Of a stretch of DNA of 41,939 nucleotides, positions 41,606 to 41,939 are shown piece by piece. Below the pieces are notes generated by a model. The model did not search any database, had not been told where the DNA came from, and worked only from the letters and a program-made list of their open reading frames with translations. Position 1 is the stretch's first letter. Each line of letters opens with the position of its first letter. The position numbers and the translations under genes were made by a program. The DNA is from an uncultured Clostridium sp. (lineage in GTDB: Bacteria > Bacillota > Clostridia > TANB77 > CAG-508): positions 1 through 41,939 of the forward strand of contig CABQAZ010000016.1 in the NCBI GenBank assembly GCA_902462295.1, given 5' to 3'.

Positions 41606-41939
41606 GTGCCAAGAAGAGGATATATAGCAAAAAGAGATGTATTACCAGATCCAATTTATAATAGCAAAGTTGTTACAAAATTAATAAACAACATAATGTT
41701 AGATGGTAAAAAATCAGTTGCTCAAGGTATAGTATATGATGCTTTTGACATAATAAAAGAAAAAGAAGGAAAAAATCCTTTAGAAGTATTTGAAGCAGCA
41801 TTAGAAAATATTATGCCAGTTCTTGAAGTAAAAGCAAGAAGAGTTGGTGGAGCAACATATCAAGTACCATTAGAAATCAGACCTGAAAGAAGACAAACTT
41901 TAGGATTAAGATGGTTAGTAACTTATGCTAGAAACAGAC
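41606..41939 (+). CDS. rpsG: 30S ribosomal protein S7, 3' end cut off
   Basis: The first 111 residues are visible: GTG start with AAGGAG upstream, PRRGYIAKRDVLPDPIYNS, KSVAQGIVYDAF, and the conserved VKARRVGGATYQVPLEIRPERR. S7 initiates assembly of the 30S head and, in many bacteria, represses its own operon. The gene runs past the window; the usual length is ~156 residues. Confidence 0.96.
   Translation, partial: MPRRGYIAKRDVLPDPIYNSKVVTKLINNIMLDGKKSVAQGIVYDAFDIIKEKEGKNPLEVFEAALENIMPVLEVKARRVGGATYQVPLEIRPERRQTLGLRWLVTYARNR

Noticed and set aside
1..41939. CRISPR arrays, tRNA and rRNA genes
   Set aside because: No regularly spaced repeats, cloverleaf-like segments or conserved rRNA sequence were seen on either strand.

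Overview
The window is very AT-rich, Gram-positive-type DNA. Most promoters are plain sigma-A type with 17-base spacers, ribosome sites are strong AGGAGG-like sequences, and native genes use AGA for arginine. It carries a sporulation sigma factor (SigH), glutamate racemase, TrmFO, RuvA, RarA, cytidylate kinase and the start of a str operon (rpsL, rpsG). This points to an uncultured, low-GC, spore-lineage Clostridia bacterium, probably from the gut; the exact genus cannot be read from the sequence.

Positions 1-18,450 form an accessory region. It has a TnpV-like transposon relic, then a four-gene minus-strand operon (PD-(D/E)XK-type nuclease, HerA ATPase, small P-loop protein, S51 peptidase) that looks like an anti-phage island. 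A promoter/hairpin/terminator unit resembling a small RNA follows. Next come a metallopeptidase-esterase fusion with a coiled-coil zinc-tail partner, a ribonuclease Z-like hydrolase, an MFS transporter, and a 57-residue membrane protein behind an elaborate switch-like leader. A Nudix/phosphoesterase pair leads to the most striking accessory gene: a C-type-lectin/SUMF1-fold protein whose last ~37 codons look like the variable repeat of a diversity-generating retroelement. No reverse transcriptase or template repeat was seen in the window. HD-domain, GNAT-like, M23 and small membrane proteins complete this half. Several genes here (8535-9218, 13590-14495, 18072-18437) have less AT-biased codons, which suggests recent transfer.

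Positions 18,480-41,939 are mainly chromosomal backbone: ruvA and rarA (divergent), two half-size TauE/SafE transporters, a carboxypeptidase-regulatory-like protein, murI, sigH, an envelope cluster (23,860-30,049), a phosphodiester glycosidase, cmk, an HD hydrolase, a cupin, a SWIM-SNF2 helicase, trmFO, two membrane-anchored acidic proteins, a large coiled-coil protein, rpsL and partial rpsG.

The envelope cluster has two membrane-anchored proteins with similar NTF2-like repeats flanking a giant cell-wall hydrolase (SGNH esterase, C39 peptidase, phage-tail-type lysozyme, NlpC/P60). The hydrolase is read in three frames. Both frame changes are +1 and both fall exactly on a T-CGG-A sequence. I found no in-frame CGG in the backbone genes, so programmed +1 frameshifting at a rare or undecoded CGG codon is a serious alternative to gene decay or sequencing error. 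Other items for follow-up are the orphan DGR target, the 11,000-11,058 leader, and the structured rpsL-rpsG spacer.
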